From contig NC_065575.1 in the NCBI RefSeq assembly GCF_937616625.2, forward strand, positions 19,670,001 to 19,734,000: 64,000 nucleotides of DNA, in the 5' to 3' direction. Origin of the DNA: Mercurialis annua. Its lineage: Eukaryota; Streptophyta; Magnoliopsida; Malpighiales; Euphorbiaceae. The notes under the pieces are model-generated. The model made no database searches, was not told the DNA's origin, and saw nothing but the letters and a program-made list of their open reading frames with translations. The translations under genes were made by a program, and so were the position numbers. This document shows, in pieces, positions 47,301-62,139 of the stretch. Every line of letters starts with the position of its first letter. The stretch's first letter is position 1.

Positions 47301-50300
47301 TCCAAATGATTTTAGCGATTTAAGCCAAACGTTTACAAAGGTTATGAATTATAAACAAGCGTTTCACCTTTTTTAAAATTTAAGCCAAATGTTAACAAAC
47401 ATTTCGAAACAAATCCAAAGGTTTCACCTTTTTCGCGATTTAAGCCAAATGTTAACAAACGTTTCGAAACAAATTCAAAGGTTTCACCTTTTTAGCGATT
47501 TAAGCCAAACGTTTACAAACATTACAAACAAATCCAAGCGTTTCACCTTTTTTGCGATTTAAGACAAACGTTTAAAAACGTTACGAAACATATCCAAACG
47601 TTTCACCTTTTTAGCGATTTAAGCCAAACATATACAAAATTTACGAAACAAATCCAAATGTTTCACCTTTTTAGCGATTTATGCCAAACGTTTTCAAACG
47701 TTACGATACAAATCCAAACGTTTACAAACATTACGAAACAAATCCAAATGTTTCACCTTTTTAGCGATTGAAGCCAAACATATACAAAATTTACGAAACA
47801 AATCCAAATGTTTCACCTTTTTAGCGATTTAAGCCAAACGTTTTCAAACGTTACGAAACAAATCCAAACGTTTCACCTCCTTAGCAATTTAAGCCAAACG
47901 TTTACAAACGTTACGAAACAAATTCAAACGTTTCACCTTTTTAACGATTTAAGCCAAACGTTTACAAACGTTACGAAACAAATCCTAACGTTTCACCTTT
48001 TTAGTGATTTAAGCAAAACGTTTACAAACCTTACGAAAGAAAACCAAAAGTTTCACTTTTTTTGCGATTTAAGCCAAACGTTTACAAACGTTACGAAACA
48101 AACCTAAACATTTCAATTTTTTAGCGATTTAAGCCAAAAGTTTACAATTATTACGAAAGAAACCCAAAGGTTTACAAACATTACTAAATAAATCCAAACG
48201 TTTAACCTTTTTAGCGAAATAAGAAAAACGTTTCGCCTTTTTAGCGATTTCAGCCAAACGTTTACAAACGTTACGAAAGTAATCCAAACGTCTCCCTATT
48301 TTACAGATTTAAGCCAAACGTTTACAAATGTTACGAAACAAATCCAAACATTTAAACTTTTTAGCGATTTAAGCCAAAAGTTTACAAACGTTACGAAACA
48401 AATCCAAACATTTTACCTTTTTAGCGATTTAAGCCAAAAGTTTACAAATGTTTCGAAACAAATCGAAACGTTTCTCCTTTTTAGCAATTTAAGCCAAACC
48501 TTTACAAACGTTACAAAACAAAACCAAACGTTTCACCTTTGTAGCGATTTAAGCCAAACGTTTACAAACGTTACGAAACAAAACCAAACGTTTCCCCATT
48601 TTAACGATTTAAGCCAAATTTTTATAAACGTTACGAAACAAATCCAAAACTTTTTAGCGATTTAAGCCAAACGTTTACAAAGTTTATGAAATAAAAACAA
48701 ACGTTTCACATTTTTTTCAATTTAAGCCAAATGTTTAAAAACGTTACGAAACAAAACCAAACGTGTTCCCGTTTTAGCGATGTAAGCCAAATTTTTATAA
48801 ACGTTACAAAACAAATCCAAACGTTTTTAGCGATTTAAGCCAAACGTTTACAAAGGTTATGAAATATAAACAAGTGTTTCACCTTTTTAGCGATTTAAGC
48901 CAAACGTTTACAATTATTACAAACAAATCCAAGCGTTTCACCTTTTTTGCGATTTAAGACAAACGTTTAAAAACGTTACGAAACATATCCAAACGTTTCA
49001 CCTTTTTAGCGATTTAAGCCAAACATATACAAAATTTACGAAACAAATCCAAATGTTTCACCTTTTTAGCGATTTAAGCCAAACGTTTTCAAACGTTACG
49101 AAACAAATCCAAACGTTTACAAACATTACGAAAAAAATCCAAATGTTTCACCTTTTTAGCGATTGAAGCCAAACATATACAAAATTTACGAAACAAATCC
49201 AAATGTTTCACCTTTATAGCGATTTAAGCCAAACGTTTTCAAACGTTACGAAACAAATCTAAACGTTTTACCTCCTTAGCAATTTAAGCCAAATGTTTAC
49301 AAACGTTACGAAACAAATTCAAACGTTTCACCTTTTTAACGATTTAAGCCAAACGTTTACAAACGTTACGAAACAAATCCTAACGTTTCACCTTTTTAGT
49401 GATTTAAGCAAAACGTTTACAAACCTTACGAAACAAAACCAAAAGTTTCACCTTTTTTGCGATTTAAGCCAAACGTTTACAAACGTTACGAAACAAACCT
49501 AAACATTTCAATTTTTTAGCGATTTAAGCCAAAAGTTTACAATTATTACGAAAGAAACCCAAAGGTTTACAAACATTACGAAATAAATCCAAACGTTTAA
49601 CCTTTTTAGCGAAATAAGAAAAACGTTTCGCCTTTTTAGCGATTTCAGCCAAACGTTTACAAACGTTACGAAAGTAATCCAAACGTCTCCCTATTTTACA
49701 GATTTAAGCCAAACGTTTACAAATGTTACGAAACAAATCCAAACATTTCAACTTTTTAGCAATTTAAGCCAAAAGTTTACAAACGTTACAAAACAAATCC
49801 AAACATTTTACCTTTTTAGCGATTTAAGCCAAAAGTTTACAAATGTTTCGAAACAAATCGAAACGTTTCTCCTTTTTAGCAATTTAAGCCAAACCTTTAC
49901 AAACGTTACAAAACAAAACCAAACGTTTCACCTTTGTAGCCATTTAAGCCAAACGTTTACAAACGTTACGAAACAAAACCAAACGTTTCCCTATTTTAAC
50001 GATTTAAGCCAAATTTTTATAAACGTTACGAAACAAATCCAAAACTTTTTAGCGATTTAAGCCAAACGTTTACAAAGTTTATGAAATAAAAACAAACGTT
50101 TCACATTTTTTTCAATTTAAGCCAAATGTTTAAAAACGTTACGAAACAAAACCAAACGTGTTCCCGTTTTAGCGATGTAAGCCAAATTTTTATAAACGTT
50201 ACGAAACAAATCCAAACGTTTTTAGCGATTTAAGCCAAACGTTTACAAAGGTTATGAAATATAAACAAGCGTTTCACCTTTTTTAAAATTTAAGCCAAAT

Positions 50301-50519
50301 GTTAACAAACATTTCGAAACAAATCCAAAGGTTTCACCTTTTTAGCGATTTAAGCCAAAGGTTAACAAACGTTTCGAAACAAATCCAAAGGTTTCACCTT
50401 TTTACCGATTTAAGCCAAATGTTTACAAACGTTACAAACAAATCCAAGCGTTTCACCTTTTTTGCGATTTAAGACAAACGTTTAAAAACGTTATGAAACA
50501 TATCCAAACGTTTCACCTT

Positions 50520-51640
50520 TTTAGCGATATAAGCCAAATGTTTAAAAACATTACGAAGCAAATCCAAAACTTTCACCTATTTAGCGATTTAAGCCAAACG
50601 TTTACAAATGTTACGAAACAAATCCAAATGTTTCATCTTTTTAGCGATTTAAGCCAAACGTTTACAAACACTACGGAACAAATCCAAACGTTTCCCCTTT
50701 TAAGCGATTTTAGCCAAACGTTTACAAACGTTACGAAACAAATCCAAACGTTTCGCCTTTTTAGCGATTTAAGCTAAACGTTTACAATCGTTACAAAACA
50801 AATCCAAGAGTTTAACCTTTTTCGCGTTTTAAGCCAAACATTTACAAACGTTAAAAACAAATCCAAACATTTCACCATTTCAGCGACATAAGCAAAACTT
50901 TTATAAACATTATGAAACAAATCCAAGTGTTTCCCTGTTTTAGCGATTTAAAACAAACGTTACGAAAAAATCCAAGCGTTTCACCTTTTTAGCAATATAA
51001 GCCAAATGTTTACAAACATTACGTAACAAATCTAAGTGTTTCACCTTTTTAGCAATTTAAGTCAAACGTTAACAAACGTTATGAAACAAATCCAAACGTT
51101 TCCCCATTTTAGCGATTTAAGCCAAACGATTGGATTTTTTCGTAACGTTTTAAACGTTTGGTTTTGTTTCCTAACTTTTGTAAACGTTGGATTAAATTGC
51201 TAAAAAGGTGAAATTTTTGGATTTAATTTGTTTCGTAAGGTTTATAAACGTTTGGCTTAAACCGCCTTTTTTGCAATTTAAGACAAACGTTTACAAACGT
51301 TACGAAACAAATCCAAACATTTCACCTTTTTAGCGATTTAAGCCAAATGTTTACAAACGTTATGAAACAAATCCAAGTGTTTCACCTTTTTAGCAATTTA
51401 AGCTACACGTTTACAAACGTTACGAAACAAATCCAACATTTCACCTTTTTAGTGATTTAAGCTAAACGTTTACAAGCGTTACGAAACAAATTCAAACGTT
51501 TCAACTTTTAAGCAATTTAAGCCAAACTTTTACAAACGTTATGAAAAAAAACTAAACATTTCACCTTCTTAGCGATATAAGCCAAACGTTTACAAACGTT
51601 ACGAAACATATCCAAATGTTTCACCTTTTTAGCAATTTAA
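50520..51640 (-). repeat. ~1.1-kb extra cassette in a 1515-bp unit, copy 1
   Basis: The unit starting at 49556 follows the standard order to about 50520, then has about 1.1 kb of Sat60 monomers not in the ordinary unit, and rejoins it near 51640 (CGATTGAAGCCAAACATATAC follows). The extra part carries inverted island 5 and resembles 37.5-38.4 kb and 40.0-40.9 kb, so it looks like a piece of the older 2.5-kb family kept in, or recombined into, the 1515-bp array. Confidence 0.8.
51125..51266 (+). repeat. Sat60 inverted island 5 (in the cassette)
   Basis: Left edge at AAACGATT (51124-51131). Reads GGATTTTTTCGTAACG where islands 1-4 read CGATTTTTCATAACG. Right edge TTAAACCGCC, as in island 1. It lies within the ~1.1-kb extra cassette. 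Confidence 0.85.
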
Positions 51641-54600
51641 GCCAAACATTTACAAACATTACGAAACAAATCCAAATGTTTCACCTTTTTAGCGATTGAA
51701 GCCAAACATATACAAAATTTACGAAACAAATCCAAATGTTTCACCTTTTTTGCGATTTAAGCCAAACGTTTTCAAACGTTACGAAACAAATCCAAACGTT
51801 TCACCTCCTTAGCAATTTAAGCCAAACGTTTACAAACGTTACGAAACAAATTCAAACGTTTCACCTTTTTAACGATTTAAGCCAAACGTTTACAAACGTT
51901 ACCAAACAAATCCTAACGTTTCACCTTTTTAGCGATTTAAGGAAAACGTTTACAAACCTTACGAAACAAAACCAAAAGTTTCACCTTTTTGGCGATTTAA
52001 GCCAAACGTTTACAAACGTTACGAAACAAACCTAAACATTTCAATTTTTTAGCGATTTAAGCCAAAAGTTTACAATTATTGCGAAAGAAACCCAAAGGTT
52101 TACAAACATTACGAAATAAATCCAAACGTTTAACCTTTTTAGCGAAATAAGCAAAACGTTTCGCCTTTTTAGCGATTTCAGCCAAACGTTTACAAACGTT
52201 ACGAAAGTAATCCAAACGTCTCCCCATTTTACAGATTTAAGCCAAACGTTTACAAATGTTACAAAACAAATCCAAACATTTCAATTTTTTAGCGATTTAA
52301 GCCAAAAGTTTACAAACGTTACGAAACAAATCCAAACATTTTACCTTTTTAGCGATTTAAGCCAAAAGTTTACAAATGTTTCGAAACAAATCGAAACGTT
52401 TCTCCTTTTTAGCAATTTAAGCCAAACCTTTACAAACGTTACAAAACAAAACCAAACGTTTCACCTTTGTAGCGATTTAAGCCAAACGTTTACAAACGTT
52501 ACGAAACAAAACCAAACGTTTCCCCATTTTAACGATTTAAGCCAAATTTTTATAAACGTTACGAAACAAATCCAAAACTTTTTAGCAATTTAAGCCAAAC
52601 GTTTACAAAGGTTATGAAATAAAAACAAACGTTTCCCATTTTTTTCAATTTAAGCCAAATGTTTAAAAACGTTGCGAAACAAATCTAAACGTGTCCCCGT
52701 TTTAGCGATATAAGCCAATTTTTTATAAACGTTACGAAACAAATCCAAACGTTTTTAGCGATTTAAGCAAAACGTTTACAAATGTTATGAAATATAAACA
52801 AGCGTTTCACCTTTTTTAAAATTTAAGCCAAATGTTAACAAACGTTTCGAATTAAATCCAAAGGTTTCACCTTTTTAGCGATTTAAGCTAAATGTTAACA
52901 AAAGTTTCGAAACAAATCCAAAGGTTTCACCTTTTTAGCGATTTAAGCCAAACGTTTACAAACATTACAAACAAATCCAAGCGTTTCACCTTTTTTGCGA
53001 TTTAAGACAAACGTTTAAAAACGTTACGAAACATATCCAAACGTTTCACCTTTTTAGCGATTTAAGCCAAACATATACAAAATTTACGAAACAAATCCAA
53101 ATGTTTCACCTTTTTAGCGATTTAAGCCAAACGTTTTCAAACGTTACGAAACAAATCCAAACGTTTACAAACATTACGAAACAAATCCAAATGTTTCACC
53201 TTTTTAGCGATTGAAGCCAAACATATACAAAATTTACGAAACAAATCCAAATGTTTCACCTTTTTTGCGATTTAAGCCAAACGTTTTCAAACGTTACGAA
53301 ACAAATCCAAACGTTTCACCTCCTTAGCAATTTAAGCCAAACGTTTACAAACGTTACGAAACAAATTCAAACGTTTCCCCTTTTTAACGATTTAAACCAA
53401 ACGTTTACAAACGTTACGAAACAAATCCTAACGTTTCACCTTTTTAGTGATTTAAGCAAAACGTTTACAAACCTTACGAAACAAAACCAAAAGTTTCACC
53501 TTTTTTGCGATTTAAGCCAAACGTTTACAAACGTTACGAAACAAACCTAAACATTTCAATTTTTTAGCGATTTAAGCCAAAAGTTTACAATTATTGCGAA
53601 AGAAACCCAAAGGTTTACAAACATTACGAAATAAATCCAAACGTTTAACCTTTTTAGCGAAATAAGCAAAACGTTTCGCCTTTTTAGCGATTTCAGCCAA
53701 ACGTTTACAAACGTTACGAAAGTAATCCAAACGTCTCCCCATTTTACAGATTTAAGCCAAACGTTTACAAATGTTACAAAACAAATCCAAACATTTCAAC
53801 TTTTTAGCGATTTAAGCCAAAAGTTTACAAACGTTACGAAACAAATCCAAACATTTTACCTTTTTAGCGATTTAAGCCAAAAGTTTACAAATGTTTCGAA
53901 ACAAATCGAAACGTTTCTCCTTTTTAGCAATTTAAGCCAAACCTTTACAAACGTTACAAAACAAAACCAAACGTTTCACCTTTGTAGCGATTTAAGCCAA
54001 ACGTTTACAAACGTTACGAAACAAAACCAAACGTTTCCCCATTTTAACGATTTAAGCCAAATTTTTATAAACGTTACGAAACAAATCCAAAACTTTTTAG
54101 CGATTTAAGCCAAACGTTTACAAAGGTTATGAAATAAAAACAAACGTTTCCCATTTTTTTCAATTTAAGCCAAATGTTTAAAAACGTTACGAAACAAAAC
54201 CAAACGTGTCCCCGTTTTAGCGATATAAGCCAATTTTTTATAAACGTTACGAAACAAATCCAAACGTTTTTAGCGATTTAAGCCAAACGTTTACAAATGT
54301 TATGAAATATAAACAAGCGTTTCACCTTTTTTAAAATTTAAGCCAAATGTTAACAAACGTTTCGAATTAAATCCAAAGGTTTCACCTTTTTAGCGATTTA
54401 AGCCAAATGTTAACAAAAGTTTCGAAACAAATCCAAAGGTTTCACCTTTTTAGCGATTTAAGCCAAACGTTTACAAACATTACAAACAAATCCAAGCGTT
54501 TCACCTTTTTTGCGATTTAAGACAAACGTTTAAAAACGTTACGAAACATATCCAAACGTTTCACCTTTTTAGCGATTTAAGCCAAACATATACAAAATTT

Positions 54601-54765
54601 ACGAAACAAATCCAAATGTTTCACCTTTTTAGCGATTTAAGCCAAACGTTTTCAAACGTTACGAAACAAATCCAAACGTTTACAAACATTACGAAACAAA
54701 TCCAAATGTTTCACCTTTTTAGCGATTGAAGCCAAACATATACAAAATTTACGAAACAAATCCAA

Positions 54766-57700
54766 ATGTTTCACCTTTTTTGCGATTTAAGCCAAACGTT
54801 TTCAAACGTTACGAAACAAATCCAAACGTTTCACCTCCTTAGCAATTTAAGCCAAACGTTTACAAACGTTACGAAACAAATTCAAACGTTTCACCTTTTT
54901 AACGATTTAAACCAAACGTTTACAAACGTTACGAAACAAATCCTAACGTTTCACCTTTTTAGTGATTTAAGCAAAACGTTTACAAACCTTACGAAACAAA
55001 ACCAAAAGTTTCACCTTTTTTGCGATTTAAGCCAAACGTTTACAAACGTTACGAAACAAACCTTAACATTTCAATTTTTTAGCGATTTAAGCCAAAAGTT
55101 TACAATTATTGCGAAAGAAACCCAAAAGTTTACAAACATTACGAAATAAATCCAAACGTTTAAACTTTTTAGCGAAATAAGTAAAACGTTTCGCCTTTTT
55201 AGCGATTTCAGCCAAACGTTTACAAACGTTACGAAAGTAATCCAAACGTCTCCCCATTTTACAGATTTAAGCCAAACGTTTACAAATGTTACGAAACAAA
55301 TCCAAACATTTCAACTTTTTAGCGATTTAAGGCAAAAGTTTACAAACGTTACGAAACAAATCCAAACATTTTACCTTTTTAGCGATTTAAGCCAAAAGTT
55401 TACAAATGTTTCGAAACAAATCGAAACGTTTCTCCTTTTTAGCAATTTAAGCCAAACCTTTACAAACGTTACAAAACAAAACCAAACGTTTCACCTTTGT
55501 AGGGATTTAAGCCAAACGTTTACAAACGTTACGAAACAAAACCAAACGTTTCCACATTTTAACGATTTAAGCCAAATTTTTATAAACGTTACGAAACAAA
55601 TCCAAAACTTTTTAGCGATTTAAGCCAAACGTTAACAAAGGTTATGAAATAAAAACAAACGTTTCACATTTTTTTCAATTTAAGCCAAATGTTTAAAAAC
55701 GTTACGAAACAAAACCAAACGTGTCCCCGTTTTAGCGATGTAAGCCAAATTTTTATAAACGTTACGAAACAAATCCAAACGTTTTTAAAGATTTAAGCCA
55801 AACGTTTACAAATGTTATGAAATATAAACAAGCGTTTCACCTTTTTTAAAATTTAAGCCAAATGTTAACAAACGTTTCGAATTAAATCCAAAGGTTTCAC
55901 CTTTTTAGTGATTTAAGCCAAATGTTAACAAAAGTTTCGAAACAAATCCAAAGGTTTCACATTTTTAGCGATTTAAGCCAAACGTTTACAAACATTACAA
56001 ACAAATCCAAGCGTTTCACCTTTTTTGCAATTTAAGACAAACGTTTAAAAACGTTACGAAACATATCCAAACGTTTCACCTTTTTAGCGATTTAAGCCAA
56101 ACATATACAAAATTTACGAAACAAATCCAAATGTTTCACCTTTTTAGCGATTTAAGCCAAACGTTTTCAAACGTTACGAAACAAATCCAAACGTTTACAA
56201 ACATTACGAAACAAATCCAAATGTTTCACCTTTTTAGCGATTGAAGCCAAACATATACAAAATTTACGAAACAAATCCAAATGTTTCACCTTTTTAGCGA
56301 TTTAAGCCAAATGTTTTCAAACGTTACGAAACAAATCCAAACGTTTCACCTCCTTAGAAATTTAAGCCAAACGTTTACAAACGTTACGAAACAAATTCAA
56401 ACGTTTCACCTTTTTAACGATTTAAGCCAAACGTTTACAAACGTTACGAAACAAATCCTAACGTTTCACCTTTTTAGTGATTTAAGCAAAACGTTTACAA
56501 ACCTTACGAAACAAAACCAAAAGTTTCACCTTTTTTGCGATTTAAGCCAAACGTTTACAAACGTTACGAAACAAACCTAAACATTTCAATTTTTTAGCGA
56601 TTTAAGCCAAAAGTTTACAATTATTACGAAAGAAACCCAAAGGTTTACAAACATTACGAAATAAATCCAAACGTTTAACCTTTTTAGCGAAATAAGCAAA
56701 ACGTTTCACCTTTTTAGCGATTTCAGCCAAACCTTTACAAACGTTACGAAAGTAATCCAAACGTCTCCCTATTTTACAGATTTAAGCCAAACGTTTACAA
56801 ATGTTACGAAACAAATCCAAACATTTCAACTTTTTAGCGATTTAAGCCAAAAGTTTACAAACGTTACGAAACAAATCCAAACATTTTACCTTTTTAGCGA
56901 TTTAAGCCAAAAGTTTACAAATGTTTCGAAACAAATCGAAACGTTTCTCCTTTTTAGCAATTTAAGCCAAACCTTTACAAACGTTACAAAACAAAACCAA
57001 ACGTTTCACCTTTGTAGCGATTTAAGCCAAACGTTTACAAACGTTACGAAACAAAACCAAACGTTTCCCCATTTTAACGATTTAAGCCAAATTTTTATAA
57101 ACGTTACGAAACAAATCCAAAACTTTTTAGCGATTTAAGCCAAACGTTTACAAAGTTTATGAAATAAAAACAAACGTTTCACATTTTTTTCAATTTAAGC
57201 CAAATGTTTAAAAACGTTACGAAACAAAACCAAACGTGTCCCCGTTTTAGCGATGTAAGCCAAATTTTTATAAACGTTACGAAACAAATCCAAACGTTTT
57301 TAGCGATTTAAGCCAAACGTTTACAAATGTTATGAAATATAAACAAGCGTTTCACCTTTTTTAAAATTTAAGCCAAATGTTAACAAACGTTTCGAATTAA
57401 ATCCAAAGGTTTCACCTTTTTAGCGATTTAAGCCAAATGTTAACAAAAGTTTCGAAACAAATCCAAAGGTTTCACCTTTTTAGCGATTTAAGCCAAACGT
57501 TTACAAACATTACAAACAAATCCAAGCGTTTCACCTTTTTTGCAATTTAAGACAAACGTTTAAAAACGTTACGAAACATATCCAAACGTTTCACCTTTTT
57601 AGCGATTTAAGCCAAACATATACAAAATTTACGAAACAAATCCAAATGTTTCACCTTTTTAGCGATTTAAGCCAAACGTTTTCAAACGTTACGAAAAAAA

Positions 57701-60700
57701 TCCAAACATTTACAAACATTACGAAACAAATCCAAATGTTTCACCTTTTTAGCGATTGAAGCCAAACATATACAAAATTTACGAAACAAATCCAAATGTT
57801 TCACCTTTTTTGCGATTTAAGCCAAACGTTTTCAAACGTTACGAAACAAATCCAAACGTTTCACCTCCTTAGCAATTTAAGCCAAACGTTTACAAACGTT
57901 ACGAAACAAATTCAAACGTTTCACCTTTTTAACGATTTAAACCAACGTTTACAAACGTTACGAAACAAATCCTAACGTTTCACCTTTTTAGTGATTTAAG
58001 CAAAACGTTTACAAACCTTACGAAACAAAACCAAAAGTTTCACCTTTTTTGCGATTTAAGCCAAACGTTTACAAACGTTACGAAACAAACCTTAACATTT
58101 CAATTTTTTAGCGATTTAAGCCAAAAGTTTACAATTATTGCGAAAGAAACCCAAAAGTTTACAAACATTACGAAATAAATCCAAACGTTTAAACTTTTTA
58201 GCGAAATAAGTAAAACGTTTCGCCTTTTTAGCGATTTCAGCCAAACGTTTACAAACGTTACGAAAGTAATCCAAACGTCTCCCCATTTTACAGATTTAAG
58301 CCAAACGTTTACAAATGTTACGAAACAAATCCAAACATTTCAACTTTTTAGCGATTTAAGCCAAAAGTTTACAAACGTTACGAAACAAATCCAAACATTT
58401 TACCTTTTTAGCGATTTAAGCCAAAAGTTTACAAATGTTTCGAAACAAATCGAAACGTTTCTCCTTTTTAGCAATTTAAGCCAAACCTTTACAAACGTTA
58501 CAAAACAAAACCAAACGTTTCACCTTTGTAGGGATTTAAGCCAAACGTTTACAAACGTTACGAAACAAAACCAAACGTTTCCACATTTTAACGATTTAAG
58601 CCAAATTTTTATAAACGTTACGAAACAAATCCAAAACTTTTTAGCGATTTAAGCCAAACGTTAACAAAGGTTATGAAATAAAAACAAACGTTTCACATTT
58701 TTTTCAATTTAAGCCAAATGTTTAAAAACGTTACGAAACAAAACCAAACGTGTCCCCGTTTTAGCGATGTAAGCCAAATTTTTATAAACGTTACGAAACA
58801 AATCCAAACGTTTTTAAAGATTTAAGCCAAACGTTTACAAATGTTATGAAATATAAACAAGCGTTTCACCTTTTTTAAAATTTAAGCCAAATGTTAACAA
58901 ACGTTTCGAATTAAATCCAAAGGTTTCACCTTTTTAGCGATTTAAGCCAAATGTTAACAAAAGTTTCGAAACAAATCCAAAGGTTTCATCTTTTTAGCGA
59001 TTTAAGCCAAACGTTTACAAACATTACAAACAAATCCAAGCGTTTCACCTTTTTTGCAATTTAAGACAAACGTTTAAAAACGTTACGAAACATATCCAAA
59101 CGTTTCACCTTTTTAGCGATTTAAGCCAAACATATACAAAATTTACGAAACAAATCCAAATGTTTCACCTTTTTAGCGATTTAAGCCAAACGTTTTCAAA
59201 CGTTACGAAACAAATCCAAACGTTTACAAACATTACGAAACAAATCCAAATGTTTCACCTTTTTAGCGATTGAAGCCAAACATATACAAAATTTACGAAA
59301 CAAATCCAAATGTTTCACCTTTTTAGCGATTTAAGCCAAATGTTTTCAAACGTTACGAAACAAATCCAAACGTTTCACCTCCTTAGAAATTTAAGCCAAA
59401 CGTTTACAAACGTTACGAAACAAATTCAAACGTTTCACCTTTTTAACGATTTAAGCCAAACGTTTACAAACGTTACGAAACAAATCCTAACGTTTCACCT
59501 TTTTAGTGATTTAAGCAAAACGTTTACAAACCTTACGAAACAAAACCAAAAGTTTCACCTTTTTTGCGATTTAAGCCAAACGTTTACAAACGTTACGAAA
59601 CAAACCTAAACATTTCAATTTTTTAGCGATTTAAGCCAAAAGTTTACAATTATTACGAAAGAAACCCAAAGGTTTACAAACATTACGAAATAAATCCAAA
59701 CGTTTAACCTTTTTAGCGAAATAAGCAAAACGTTTCGCCTTTTTAGCGATTTCAGCCAAACCTTTACAAACGTTACGAAAGTAATCCAAACGTCTCCCTA
59801 TTTTACAGATTTAAGCCAAACGTTTACAAATGTTACGAAACAAATCCAAACATTTCAACTTTTTAGCGATTTAAGCCAAAAGTTTACAAACGTTACGAAA
59901 CAAATCCAAACATTTTACCTTTTTAGCGATTTAAGCCAAAAGTTTACAAATGTTTCGAAACAAATCGAAACGTTTCTCCTTTTTAGCAATTTAAGCCAAA
60001 CCTTTACAAACGTTACAAAACAAAACCAAACGTTTCACCTTTGTAGCGATTTAAGCCAAACGTTTACAAACGTTACGAAACAAAACCAAACGTTTCCCCA
60101 TTTTAACGATTTAAGCCAAATTTTTATAAATGTTACGAAACAAATCCAAAACTTTTTAGCGATTTAAGCCAAACGTTTACAAAGTTTATGAAATAAAAAC
60201 AAACGTTTCACATTTTTTTCAATTTAAGCCAAATGTTTAAAAACGTTACGAAACAAAACCAAACGTGTCCCCGTTTTAGCGATGTAAGCCAAATTTTTAT
60301 AAACGTTACGAAACAAATCCAAACGTTTTTATAGATTTAAGCCAAACGTTTACAAATGTTATGAAATATAAACAAGCGTTTCACCTTTTTTAAAATTTAA
60401 GCCAAATGTTAACAAACGTTTCGAATTAAATCCAAAGGTTTCACCTTTTTAGCGATTTAAGCCAAATGTTAACAAAAGTTTCGAAACAAATCCAAAGGTT
60501 TCACCTTTTTAGCGATTTAAGCCAAACGTTTACAAACATTACAAACAAATCCAAGCGTTTCACCTTTTTTGCAATTTAAGACAAACGTTTAAAAACGTTA
60601 CGAAACATATTCAAACGTTTCACCTTTTTAGCGATTTAAGCCAAACATATACAAAATTTACGAAACAAATCCAAATGTTTCACCTTTTTAGCGATTTAAG

Positions 60701-60830
60701 CCAAACGTTTTCAAACGTTACGAAACAAATCCAAACGTTTACAAACATTACGAAACAAATCCAAATGTTTCACCTTTTTAGCGATTGAAGCCAAACATAT
60801 ACAAAATTTACGAAACAAATCCAAATGTTT
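54766..60830 (-). repeat. ~3.03-kb dimer duplication inside the 1515-bp array
   Basis: Alternate units share private variants. AACCCAAAAG (55119, 58148), GTAGGGATTTAAG (near 55498, 58528) and CGTTTCCACATTTTAACG (near 55547, 58577) mark one unit type. CTCCTTAGAAATTTAAG (near 56350, 59380) marks the next. The pair is therefore duplicated with a period of about 3029 bp. A third copy of the second type (frame at 60825, matching 56281 and 59310) follows. Boundaries are approximate. Confidence 0.75.
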
Positions 60831-62139
60831 CACCTTTTTAGCGATTTAAGCCAAATGTTTTCAAACGTTACGAAACAAATCCAAACGTTTCACCTCCTTA
60901 GAAATTTAAGCCAAACGTTTACAAACGTTACGAAACAAATTCAAACGTTTCACCTTTTTAACGATTTAAGCCAAACGTTTACAAACGTTACGAAACAAAT
61001 CCTAACGTTTCACCTTTTTAGTGATTTAAGCAAAACGTTTACAAACCTTACGAAACAAAACCAAAAGTTTCACCTTTTTTGCGATTTAAGCCAAACGTTT
61101 ACAAATGTTACGAAACAAACCTAAACATTTCAATTTTTTAGCGATTTAAGCCAAAAGTTTACAATTATTACGAAAGAAACCCAAAGGTTTACAAACATTA
61201 CGAAATAAATCCAAACGTTTAACCTTTTTAGCGAAATAAGCAAAACGTTTCGCCTTTTTAGCGATTTCAGCCAAACCTTTACAAACGTTACGAAAGTAAT
61301 CCAAACGTCTCCCTATTTTACAGATTTAAGCCAAACGTTTACAAATGTTACGAAACAAATCCAAACATTTCAACTTTTTAGCGATTTAAGCCAAAAGTTT
61401 ACAAACGTTACGAAACAAATCCAAACATTTTACCTTTTTAGCGATTTAAGCCAAAAGTTTACAAATGTTTCGAAACAAATCGAAACGTTTCTCCTTTTTA
61501 GCAATTTAAGCCAAACCTTTACAAACGTTACAAAACAAAACCAAACGTTTCACCTTTGTAGCGATTTAAGCCAAACGTTTACAAACGTTACGAAACAAAA
61601 CCAAACGTTTCCCCATTTTAACGATTTAAGCCAAATTTTTATAAATGTTACGAAACAAATCCAAAACTTTTTAGCGATTTAAGCCAAACGTTTACAAAGT
61701 TTATGAAATAAAAACAAACGTTTCACATTTTTTTCAATTTAAGCCAAATGTTTAAAAACGTTACGAAACAAAACCAAACGTGTTCCCATTTTAGCGATGT
61801 AAGCCAAATTTTTATAAACGTTACGAAACAAATCCAAACGTTTTTAGCGATTTAAGCCAAACGTTTACAAAGGTTATGAAATATAAACAAGCGTTTCACC
61901 TTTTTTAAAATTTAAGCCAAATGTTAACAAACATTTCGAAACAAATCCAAAAGTTTCACCTTTTTAGCGATTTAAGCCAAATGTTAACAAACGTTCGAAA
62001 CAAATCCAAAGGTTTCACCTTTTTACCGATTTAAGCCAAATGTTTACAAACCTTACAAACAAATCCAAGCGTTTCACCTTTTTTGCGATTTAAGAAAAAC
62101 GTTTAAAAACGTTATGAAACATATCCAAACGTTTCACCT